Assembly: GCA_041675885.1 (NCBI GenBank)
Contig: JBAYSY010000028.1
Coordinates: forward strand, 1 to 41,539
DNA length: 41,539 nucleotides
DNA from: JBAYSY01 sp041675885
GTDB taxonomy: Bacteria > Pseudomonadota > Alphaproteobacteria > Rhodobacterales > Rhodobacteraceae
Reading direction: 5' to 3'
Positions 34,901-40,854 of this stretch are shown here, in pieces (position 1 is the first letter of the stretch; the number at the start of each line of letters is the position of its first letter). Position numbers and translations under genes: made by a program. The notes beneath the pieces are model-generated. The model worked only from the letters and a program-made list of their open reading frames with translations. It searched no databases and was not told the DNA's origin.

Positions 34901-35312
34901 CGGCCTCGCGCCGCAGCAGCAGTTGCGCACCCGACAGCCGCAGGACCGCGGGCCGCAGCCGGGCCTGCATGAGCGCGCCGGGCGCGAAGCCCAGCCGTAT
35001 TTCGGGCAGCCGGGCAAGCGGTGCGCCCGCCGGATCGGTCAGCCGGACATCCGAAAGCCGCAGCCAGGGCATCCGCGCCCCGTCCATGGTCAGCTCCACC
35101 CCGCCGAGCGCGACCAGCACCCTTCCGCCAAGCGCCCCGGTCGCGCGGCGTTCGGCCTCGGCCACCGCCCACAGCGGCAGCGCAACCGGGCGGCCCGACA
35201 TCAGGTAGCCCGCCGCGGCAAGCACGAGCAGCACCAGCGCAAGCCCCAGCCCGGCGCGGAACAGTGCCCGCCCCCCGGTCCGCGCCAGTCTCCCGCGGCG
35301 CGGCTGCGGCAT
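31929..35312 (-). CDS. YhdP/AsmA-like giant envelope protein
   Basis: Large inner-membrane-anchored periplasmic protein of the YhdP/AsmA superfamily, which in enterobacteria moves phospholipid to the outer membrane. About 1127 residues. An N-terminal basic stretch and one transmembrane helix (about 18-38, ALVLLVLAAAGYLMSG) precede a very long beta-rich repeat region, with a DUF3971-type middle and an AsmA-like C-terminal domain (LNAISIVGLLEQLNSSGLLF; DLRGVISPIYLINSIGALIS). Start chosen at 35312 (MPQPRRG), with a purine-rich GGGCGGGG upstream; ATG 35345 is an alternative adding 11 residues. Its stop overlaps the queA GTG. Divergent from the bcp gene. Confidence 0.88.
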   Translation of the reverse strand: MPQPRRGRLARTGGRALFRAGLGLALVLLVLAAAGYLMSGRPVALPLWAVAEAERRATGALGGRVLVALGGVELTMDGARMPWLRLSDVRLTDPAGAPLARLPEIRLGFAPGALMQARLRPAVLRLSGAQLLLRREADGAFGLSFGEGPGGGAPASMAEVLDRLEEVLALPVLEGLDRVEAEGVMLRLDDRRVRRVWTVGDGRIVLVAREDDVAMELGFGLLGGDGMPARAELTFVTARGGAESRLSARVDHVPAADIAAQSPVLGWLGVLDAPISGELRARFDAAGEVAAIEGALGLGAGALSPVEGARPIAFDRAGIAFAYDPGAARIAFSDISVDSPSLRLTATGHTDLTEMEGGLPGAFVSQIRFTEARLDPEGVFAEPARFSEGAIDLRLRLDPFSVTIGQLMLRDDGRRLVASGGVEAGAAGWTVTMDAALDTIRPDRLLAMWPPGLAPRTRLWLVQNVQEGLLFDVQAALRIRPGQEPRIALGWEFENAEVRFLNSLPPIRGGYGRSGLEGQTYTLVLDRGHVEPEAGGRVEVRDSLFRVPDITKRPPEAEIVLQASGSVEAALSLLDRPPFSLLSRAGLPVDLAEGRAEARAEINLPLMPRPPLDRIRYRVNGVLTEVTSDRIAPGRRIGAERLVLEADPSGVSISGPGRIGAVRFDAAWRQEFLIHPGRVVPVAMAADTHGPPMPPAIESAGSRVEGEVELSPAFMAEFLPALPEGSAGGAGRAAFEIALARGEPPEFRLRSDLHGLSLRIPQLGWSLPAATTGRLEATGRLSSPPVLDGLVLEAPGLAARGTMQMEGAGGTLRLSEVRLGQWFRGTAEIAARPGAPADISVTGGTADLRELPAGGLGGGGGGAGPAAAAGVAVTLDRLDVTGNIHLTGVRGSFAAGAGGLNGRFTGRVGGAAPVTGQIEPTASGSAFRITAQDAGAVFRAAGIFERAHGGSMDLVLLPAGARGHYDGQISLRDMRVRNLPVLAELLNAISIVGLLEQLNSSGLLFAEAGARLRLTPEAITIREGAATGASVGVSLEGSYDMRSRAMDLRGVISPIYLINSIGALISRPGEGLFGFNFRIHGPADRVQVSINPLSVLAPGFLRDIFRGSPGGGDRPTGWDAMPEAPGR

Positions 35313-35496
35313 CTGTGCCCCGCCCTTCCCACCCCGGCCCTTCATCTGCGGCCTTTCATCTGCGGCCCCGATCCCTCTTCCGCTGCGCGGGTCTTCGGCT
35401 TGCGCGCATCCGTCCCGGGTCTATCTTCACCCGGAAGCAGTCGAAACACAAAGGGCCGTGACAGGCGGCCCGCAGGATCACGCAAAGGACAAGACC

Positions 35497-35958
35497 ATGA
35501 CCGCTCCCGGCACCGAAGCCCCCGATTTCACCCTGCCCCGCGACGGCGGCGGCTCCGTCACGCTTTCGGCGCTGCGGCCCGGCAAGGCGGTGGTCTATTT
35601 CTACCCCAGGGACGACACTTCGGGCTGCACCGCCGAGGCGATCGACTTCACCGCGCTTCTGGGGGATTTCGAGGCAGCGGGAACCACGGTGATCGGCATC
35701 TCCAAGGACAGCGTGGCCGCGCATGACCGTTTCGCGGCCAGGCACGGGCTGGGGGTGGTTCTGGCCTCGGACGCCGAGGGCACGGCGGCCGAAGATTATG
35801 GCGTCTGGGTCGAGAAGAACATGTATGGCCGCAGGTTCATGGGGATCGAACGCGCCACCTTCCTGATCGACGGCGAAGGCCGGATCGCCCGCGTCTGGCG
35901 CAAGGTCAAGGTCAAGGGCCATGCCGAAGAGGTGCTGGAGGCGGCCCGGGAGCTGTGA
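35497..35958 (+). CDS. bcp: Peroxiredoxin BCP, single-cysteine form
   Basis: Thiol peroxidase of the AhpC/TSA (BCP) family that reduces hydroperoxides. 153 residues with the thioredoxin fold, starting MTAPGTEAPDFTLP. Peroxidatic Cys44 is in DDTSGCTAEA (usually DDTPGCTKEA). The resolving Cys five residues later in Escherichia coli BCP (Cys50) is Ile here, and no other cysteine exists in the protein, so it must work as a 1-Cys enzyme using an external thiol. Start at 35497 after AAAGGAC; a longer upstream frame is poor. Divergent from the YhdP-like gene. Confidence 0.9.
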   Translation: MTAPGTEAPDFTLPRDGGGSVTLSALRPGKAVVYFYPRDDTSGCTAEAIDFTALLGDFEAAGTTVIGISKDSVAAHDRFAARHGLGVVLASDAEGTAAEDYGVWVEKNMYGRRFMGIERATFLIDGEGRIARVWRKVKVKGHAEEVLEAAREL

Positions 35959-36043
35959 GAATGGCGGGGGCTGTTGCCGAGATCGAGGGGCACCCCCGCA
36001 GGGCGGGCGCGTTGCAATTCCGGGCGGGTGAGTCGCCCTGCCG

Positions 36044-36136
36044 TTGACCTTCCCCACCCCGCCCCGGGACAATCCGCCGCAGCCTCCCGCCCGGCCGCAT
36101 AGGCGGGTTCTTGCCGATTTTAACGTTTATCGGCAA
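36044..36136 (+). promoter_or_regulatory. Promoter and inverted repeat upstream of the M23-bactofilin operon
   Basis: TTGACC (36044-36049), 18-bp spacer, GACAAT (36068-36073). Downstream, TTGCCGAT (36111-36118) and ATCGGCAA (36129-36136) form a perfect 8-bp inverted repeat around 10 bases that include AACGTT. The gap 35959-36295 (337 bp) has no coding feature that I can support; a GCGGGGG...CCCCCGC hairpin (35964-35999) after bcp may end that transcript. The leader to the ATG would be about 215 nt. Confidence 0.5.
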
Positions 36137-36295
36137 CCTTCTGCATCGAAAGGGTCAAACGGATTGCCCCAACCCCCGCCCCGGGGCTAAGCAACCCGTG
36201 GCAGAGCAGCCCCGCGCGCCTGAGAGAAGGTCGCGCAGACGGGCCGCAAACGACAAGACGACGAAAATACGACGAAACGGGACAGGGAAAGACCT

Positions 36296-37633
36296 ATGCC
36301 GAAACGGATCGCCCACCGGCTGAACCGCGCGCTGGAGCAACGTTTTCCCGAAAAGCGTCTCTATCTGAAAACCGACACCGAAACCCGTTTCGTCCGCCTG
36401 CGCCCCGCGACCCAGCTTGCCGGAATCGCCGGGGGGGCGGCGCTGCTGGTCTGGGCCATCGTCGCCACCTCGATCCTGATGATCGACACGCTGGGCGTGG
36501 GCAGCACCCGCGAACAGGCCCGCCGCGACCAGGCCATCTACGAACGCCGGATCGAGGCACTGGCGCATGAACGCGACGAACGCGCCGAAGAGGCCCGCAA
36601 CGCGCAGGACCGCTTCAACCTCGCACTGTCGCGGGTGTCGCAGATGCAGTCGCTGCTGCTCGAATCCGAGGAAACCCGCCGCGAGATGGAGACCGGGCTC
36701 GACGTGGTGCAGAAGACCCTGCGCCGCACCATCCGCGAACGCGACACGGCCCGGGCCGACAAGGCGGCGCTGGAACTGGCACTGGCCGAACAGGGGCCGG
36801 AAGGCGGACCGCAACGCGCGCGCGAGGTCGAGGCCACGCTGGAATTCCTGTCCGAGGCGCTGGAAGTCACCGCGACGGAACGCGACCTGATGGCGGGCGC
36901 GGCCCTGCAAGCCCGCGACGAGGTGGCCGAACTGGAAATCGAACGCCGCCTGACCGCCGAACGCAACGACGACATCTTCGCCCGGCTGGAAGAGGCCGTC
37001 ACCGTGTCGATGGAACCGCTCGACCGCATGTTCCGCGCCGCCGGGCTTCAGCCCGACGAGGTTCTGCGCCAGGTCCGGCGCGGCTATTCCGGCACCGGCG
37101 GGCCGGTCACGCCGCTGCGGATCTCGACCAGCGGCAACCCCGATATCACCGCCGAAGAGATGCGCGCCAATGCGGTGCTGAACGGGCTGGACCGGATGAA
37201 CCTCTACCGGCTTGCGGCCTCGAAGGTTCCCTTCGCCAATCCGGTGCGCGGCAGCTACCGCTTCACCTCGGGCTTCGGCTACCGCCGCGATCCCAAGGGC
37301 GCCGGGCGGCGGATGCATGCGGGCACCGATTTCGCCGGTGCCCACGGCACGCCGATCCATTCCACCGCCGACGGGGTGGTGACCCATGCCGGATGGCAGT
37401 CGGGCTATGGCAACCTTGTCACCATCCGCCATGAATTCGGCATCGAAACCCGCTATGCCCATCTGTCGCAAATCCGGGTGAGCAGCGGCCAACGGGTCTC
37501 GCGCGGGGACCGGATCGGTGATATGGGCAATACGGGCCGCTCGACCGGGACGCATCTTCACTACGAGGTCCGCGTCGGCGGCAATCCTGTCAACCCGATG
37601 ACCTATATCGAGGCAGCGCGAAATGTTTTCTAA
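36296..37633 (+). CDS. M23 (LytM-type) peptidoglycan endopeptidase with coiled coil
   Basis: Membrane-anchored metallo-endopeptidase that cuts peptide cross-links in peptidoglycan. 445 residues: cytoplasmic basic N-terminus, one transmembrane helix (about 41-63), a long coiled coil (about 75-250, rich in Glu, Arg, Ala), then the M23 domain (about 325-435). The zinc ligands are all present: His341 and Asp345 in MHAGTDFAG, and His422 in HLHYEV, with catalytic His389 (YAHLS) and His420. It should be active rather than a LytM-activator such as EnvC. The last 11 bp overlap the bactofilin gene. The frame starts at 36296 with GGGAAAG upstream. Confidence 0.92.
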   Translation: MPKRIAHRLNRALEQRFPEKRLYLKTDTETRFVRLRPATQLAGIAGGAALLVWAIVATSILMIDTLGVGSTREQARRDQAIYERRIEALAHERDERAEEARNAQDRFNLALSRVSQMQSLLLESEETRREMETGLDVVQKTLRRTIRERDTARADKAALELALAEQGPEGGPQRAREVEATLEFLSEALEVTATERDLMAGAALQARDEVAELEIERRLTAERNDDIFARLEEAVTVSMEPLDRMFRAAGLQPDEVLRQVRRGYSGTGGPVTPLRISTSGNPDITAEEMRANAVLNGLDRMNLYRLAASKVPFANPVRGSYRFTSGFGYRRDPKGAGRRMHAGTDFAGAHGTPIHSTADGVVTHAGWQSGYGNLVTIRHEFGIETRYAHLSQIRVSSGQRVSRGDRIGDMGNTGRSTGTHLHYEVRVGGNPVNPMTYIEAARNVF

Positions 37634-38105
37634 AAGCAAGATCAACGAACCCGGCCCGAAACAGACCGGCAGCGAGGCCGAACGCCGGGCGCCCGAGGCT
37701 TCGGCCGGCCAGCCCGCCGCCCCCGCCAGCGCCAAGGCCAAGCCCCCCGCATCGGTGCTGTCCTCGGACCTGACCGTGGTCGGCAACCTCAAGACCACCG
37801 GCGACATCCAGGTCGAAGGCACGGTCGAGGGCGACATCCGCGCCCATCTTCTGACCGTGGGCGAAGGCGCCACCATCCGCGGCGAGATCGTGGCCGACGA
37901 TATCGTCATCAACGGAAGGGTGATCGGCCGGGTGCGCGGGCTCAAGGTGCGGCTGACCTCATCGGCCCGGGTCGAGGGCGACATCATCCACAAGACCATC
38001 GCCATCGAAAGCGGCGCGCATTTCGAAGGCTCGGTCCAGCGGCAGGAAGACCCGCTGTCCGAGGGCAAGCCCGCCCCGAAACCGGCGCTGGCCAGCAACG
38101 GCTGA
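37623..38105 (+). CDS. Bactofilin cytoskeletal protein
   Basis: Bactofilin (DUF583/PF04519), a polymer-forming cytoskeletal protein of short right-handed beta-helix. 160 residues: a disordered Ala/Pro/Lys-rich N-terminus (1-45), the beta-helix core (about 46-140, with repeats such as GDIQVEGTVEGDIRA, GATIRGEIVADDIVINGRVI and SARVEGDIIHKTIAIESG), and a disordered tail. Bactofilins such as Caulobacter BacA and Helicobacter CcmA recruit or localise peptidoglycan enzymes; the overlapping M23 gene is the expected partner. The ATG starts within the end of the peptidase gene (11-bp overlap), giving tight stoichiometry. Confidence 0.93.
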   Translation: MFSKSKINEPGPKQTGSEAERRAPEASAGQPAAPASAKAKPPASVLSSDLTVVGNLKTTGDIQVEGTVEGDIRAHLLTVGEGATIRGEIVADDIVINGRVIGRVRGLKVRLTSSARVEGDIIHKTIAIESGAHFEGSVQRQEDPLSEGKPAPKPALASNG

Positions 38106-38157
38106 ACCGGGCGGCGGGGGGCCCCGCGCTGCCGCTGTCCCCGGAACGCCACGGCCG

Positions 38158-38247
38158 TAGGGTGCGCTTCAGCGCACCACGGCCCCCTCCCCCGCGATCA
38201 CGAAACGGCGGTGCGTTACGGTGGTGCGGTGCGCTGAAGCGCACCCT
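38158..38247. repeat. Second REPIN-like pair of inverted palindromes
   Basis: GGTGCGC-TTCA-GCGCACC (38161-38178) and GGTGCGC-TGAA-GCGCACC (38228-38245), in inverse order relative to 22433-22587. The AGGG/CCCT side is outward here and inward there. The inner sequence differs, so only the palindromes are shared. Confidence 0.6.
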
Positions 38248-38274
38248 GATCCACGCTCCCTCCGCGACCGCCCA

Positions 38275-38310
38275 AGAAAAAACCCCCGCGCCGCGATCGG
38301 CCGGGGGTTT
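38275..38310. terminator. Bidirectional intrinsic terminator
   Basis: AAACCCCCG (38280-38288) and CGGGGGTTT (38302-38310) form a 9-bp stem; preceding AAGAAAA gives T-runs for minus-strand transcripts and the TTT on the right for plus-strand transcripts. It lies between convergent bactofilin (plus) and rplI (minus) and serves both. Confidence 0.8.
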
Positions 38311-38353
38311 CTCGTTTCAATGGGTTGGACCGGAAGGTCCGCCCCTGCCCGGC

Positions 38354-38932
38354 TCAGGCGTCCTCGTCTTCCGTCGCCGCGCCGCCGATATCGTCGAACA
38401 GTTCGGCGATCTCGAAATCGGCCGCGGCCTCGGCTTCGGCCGCCAGTTCGCGGATCGACTTGCCCGAAGCCTGAAGCTCGGCCTCTTCCGCCGAACGCGC
38501 GACGTTGAGGGAGATCTTCACGCTGACCTCCGGGTGCAGCACGACCGAAACCGTGTGCAGGCCGAGATCCTTGATCGGCCGGTCGAGCACGACCTGATGC
38601 CGGCTGACGGTAAAGCCGCCCTCGGTCGCGGCCTCGGCCGCATCGCGGGTGGTGACCGAACCGTAAAGCGCCCCGGCGTCGGAGGCCGAACGAATCACCA
38701 CGAAGCTCTGGCCGTCGAGCTTTTCGGCCACGGCCTCGGCTTCCTTGCGGGTTTCGAGGTTCTCGGCCTCAAGCTGGGCCTTGCGGAGTTCGAAGCCCTT
38801 GATGTTCGCCTCGTTCGCGCGCAGCGCCTTGCCCTGCGGCAGCAGGAAGTTGCGGGCGTAACCGTCCTTGACGTTCACGACATCGCCCATCTGGCCAAGC
38901 TTGGCCACACGCTGAAGAAGGATGACTTGCAT
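38354..38932 (-). CDS. rplI: Ribosomal protein L9
   Basis: Large-subunit protein L9 that sits near the L1 stalk base. 192 residues, longer than the 149 of Escherichia coli, through an Ala/Glu-rich C-terminal tail (about 165-192) ending in DEDA, seen in other alphaproteobacteria. N-terminal domain MQVILLQRVAKLGQMGDVVN, then KDGYARNFLLPQGKALRAN, the conserved rRNA-binding segment. Last gene of rpsF-rpsR-rplI, 13 bp after rpsR. Confidence 0.97.
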   Translation of the reverse strand: MQVILLQRVAKLGQMGDVVNVKDGYARNFLLPQGKALRANEANIKGFELRKAQLEAENLETRKEAEAVAEKLDGQSFVVIRSASDAGALYGSVTTRDAAEAATEGGFTVSRHQVVLDRPIKDLGLHTVSVVLHPEVSVKISLNVARSAEEAELQASGKSIRELAAEAEAAADFEIAELFDDIGGAATEDEDA

Positions 38933-38945
38933 GTCGCTGTTCCCC

Positions 38946-39173
38946 TTACTTCACGGCATAGGGCAGCAGGGCAAGGAAACGCGCGCGCTTGATCGCGCGG
39001 GCCAGTTCCCGCTGCTTCTTGGCCGAGACGGCGGTGATGCGCGACGGCACGATCTTGCCGCGCTCGGAGATATACCGCTGAAGCAGCCGCACATCCTTGT
39101 AGTCGATCGCGGGCGCGTTGTCGCCCGAGAACGGGCAGACCTTGCGGCGGCGGAAAAACGGTTTGTTGGCCAT
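38946..39173 (-). CDS. rpsR: Ribosomal protein S18
   Basis: Small-subunit protein S18, which binds 16S rRNA as a pair with S6. 75 residues, starting MANKPFFRRRKVCPFSGDN; the Cys and basic patch are typical. The start is the ATG at 39173; a longer frame upstream would run into the rpsF gene. Placed between rpsF and rplI with gaps of 22 and 13 bp. Confidence 0.98.
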   Translation of the reverse strand: MANKPFFRRRKVCPFSGDNAPAIDYKDVRLLQRYISERGKIVPSRITAVSAKKQRELARAIKRARFLALLPYAVK

Positions 39174-39195
39174 GGTGTGAATCCTTTCCCGCTGC

Positions 39196-39573
39196 CTAGC
39201 GACGGTCGCCGCGATCGCGCCGGTCACCGCGGTCGCCGCGGTCACGCTCGTCGCGTTTCTGCATCTGGACCGACGGACCCTCGGCATGGGCATCGACCCG
39301 CACCGTCAGCACCCGCATCACGTCGTCGTGCAGCCGGGCGAGACGCTCCATCTCCTGCACCGCGGCCGCCGGGGCGTCGGTGCGCAGATAGGCGTAATGG
39401 CCCTTGCGGTTCTTGTTGATCTTGTAGGCCATCGTCTTGACGCCCCAGTACTCGTGATCGACGACCTTGCCGCCGTTGTCCGCAAGCACGGTGGAGAAGT
39501 GTTCGACAAGCCCTTCGGCCTGCGCGCCGGACAGATCCTGACGCGCGATGAGAACATGCTCGTAAAGCGGCAT
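39196..39573 (-). CDS. rpsF: Ribosomal protein S6
   Basis: Small-subunit protein S6, 125 residues from the ATG at 39573 (MPLYEHVLIARQDLSGAQAE). The ferredoxin-like fold covers about residues 1-100, ending RLHDDVMRVLTVRVD. The C-terminal tail is an extreme Arg/Asp/Gly repeat, KRDERDRGDRGDRRDRGDR, low-complexity. In Escherichia coli, RimK adds Glu residues to the S6 C-terminus; whether that applies to this Arg-rich end is unknown. First gene of the operon, behind a structured leader. Confidence 0.97.
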   Translation of the reverse strand: MPLYEHVLIARQDLSGAQAEGLVEHFSTVLADNGGKVVDHEYWGVKTMAYKINKNRKGHYAYLRTDAPAAAVQEMERLARLHDDVMRVLTVRVDAHAEGPSVQMQKRDERDRGDRGDRRDRGDRR

Positions 39574-39618
39574 GTGGTCTCCGTTCATGTTCGGGCGCCT
39601 TTCAACGGACGGGCGAAG

Positions 39619-39672
39619 CCTTCCGCCCCCGTCCACGAGGGAGAGCGCCGGTTTCAGGATCGACGCGGAAGG
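39619..39672 (-). ncRNA. Structured rpsF mRNA leader (probable S6:S18 autoregulatory site)
   Basis: In the minus strand, CCTTCCGC (39672-39665) and GCGGAAGG (39626-39619) form a perfect 8-bp stem closing about 38 nt, beginning almost at the predicted transcription start. An inner GTC/GAC extends it, and a CCG lies in the loop region. S6:S18 leaders that mimic the 16S site with a CCG bulge are known in many bacteria (rpsF leader class); this fits in position, but I cannot confirm the consensus fold. Confidence 0.5.
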
Positions 39673-39679
39673 ATGGGGC

Positions 39680-39707
39680 CTTATACACGGGCGGGCGCGG
39701 GATGCAA
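39680..39707 (-). promoter_or_regulatory. Promoter of rpsF-rpsR-rplI
   Basis: Minus strand TTGCAT (39707-39702), 16-bp spacer, TATAAG (39685-39680). It places the transcript start near 39673, directly before the leader stem. The gap 39574-39816 also holds the fabD ribosome site (AGGGAG at 39803-39808). Confidence 0.6.
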
Positions 39708-39816
39708 GCGTCGCGGGCGGCCCCTGCCCCGCCCGCCACCGCAGCGCCTGCCCGGTTGCGCCGCGCCGCCCGGGCGGCTATTCCGCCGGAAGCAGCAACC
39801 GCAGGGAGCCACCGGC

Positions 39817-40758
39817 ATGACGCGCGCATTCCTCTTTCCCGGCCAGGGGGCCCAGACCGTCGGCATGGGCCGGGCGCTGGCCGAGGCTTACCCCGCCGCA
39901 CGGGCGGTGTTCGACGAGGTGGACGAGGCGCTCGGCGAAAGGCTTTCGGCGCTGATCTGGGAGGGCACGGCCGAGGAACTGACCCTGACCGCCAACGCCC
40001 AGCCCGCGCTGATGGCGACCTCGATCGCCGCGCTGCGGGCGCTGGAGGCCGAGGGGGTCGCGATCACCGACGCCGCCTTCGTCGCGGGCCACAGCCTCGG
40101 GGAATATTCCGCGCTCTGCGCCGCCGGGGCCTTGGGGCTTGCCGATACCGCGCGGCTGTTGCGCATCCGCGGCCGGGCGATGCAGGAGGCGGTGCCGGTG
40201 GGCACGGGGGCGATGGCGGCGCTCCTGGGTCTCGACTTCGCCACCGCCACCGAGGTCGCCCGGGAGGCCGTCGCCAGCGGCCCCGGCGGCGAGGTCTGCC
40301 AGGCCGCGAACGACAACGACCCGGCGCAGGTGGTGGTCTCGGGCCACAAGGCGGCGGTCGAACGCGCGGTCGGGATCGCCAAGGCGCGCGGCGCAAAGCG
40401 GGCGCTGATGCTGCCGGTCTCGGCACCGTTCCATTGCGCGCTGATGCAGCCTGCCGCCGATGCCATGGCGGCGGCGCTGGAAAGTGTGACCATCGCCGCG
40501 CCCGCCGTCCCCGTGGTCGCCAATGTCCGGGCCGAGGCGGTCACCGACCCCGACGAGATCCGGGCGCTGCTGGTGGCGCAGGTCACCGGCTCGGTCCGCT
40601 GGCGCGAATCCGTGGGCTGGATGGCGGCCGAGGGCGTCACCGAATTCTGGGAGGTCGGCGCGGGCAAGGCGCTGTCCGGCATGGTGCGGCGCATCGCGAA
40701 GGAGGCCACGACCCGCGCCTTCGGCACGCCAGAGGATATCGCGGCGCTGCACGGCTGA
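39817..40758 (+). CDS. fabD: Malonyl-CoA:ACP transacylase
   Basis: Transfers malonyl from CoA to acyl carrier protein, starting fatty acid elongation. 313 residues, standard length. N-terminal FLFPGQGAQTVGMG (5-18), nucleophile Ser93 in GHSLGEYSA, Arg118 in RIRGRAMQ that binds the malonyl carboxylate, and catalytic His206 in VSAPFHCALM. GAGKALSGMVRRI near the C-terminus is typical FabD. Start at 39817 with AGGGAG 9 bases upstream; the longer upstream open frame is antisense to rpsF. fabG and acpP are not in the window but probably follow elsewhere. Confidence 0.97.
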   Translation: MTRAFLFPGQGAQTVGMGRALAEAYPAARAVFDEVDEALGERLSALIWEGTAEELTLTANAQPALMATSIAALRALEAEGVAITDAAFVAGHSLGEYSALCAAGALGLADTARLLRIRGRAMQEAVPVGTGAMAALLGLDFATATEVAREAVASGPGGEVCQAANDNDPAQVVVSGHKAAVERAVGIAKARGAKRALMLPVSAPFHCALMQPAADAMAAALESVTIAAPAVPVVANVRAEAVTDPDEIRALLVAQVTGSVRWRESVGWMAAEGVTEFWEVGAGKALSGMVRRIAKEATTRAFGTPEDIAALHG

Positions 40759-40854
40759 GGCCGCGCACCCCACCCGCCGCCGCGGCGGATGGACGCCCCA
40801 CTCCGGCTGCGCTATCCTGCCCGGCAATAACGGCACGAGGCAGGCCCCGCCGCC

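Noticed and set aside
32073..35726. 1217-codon open frame on the plus strand opposite the YhdP-like gene
   Set aside because: It is a GC-rich antisense shadow: its translation is Arg/Gly/Pro/His/Gln-rich with no domain, and the minus strand encodes a coherent YhdP protein.
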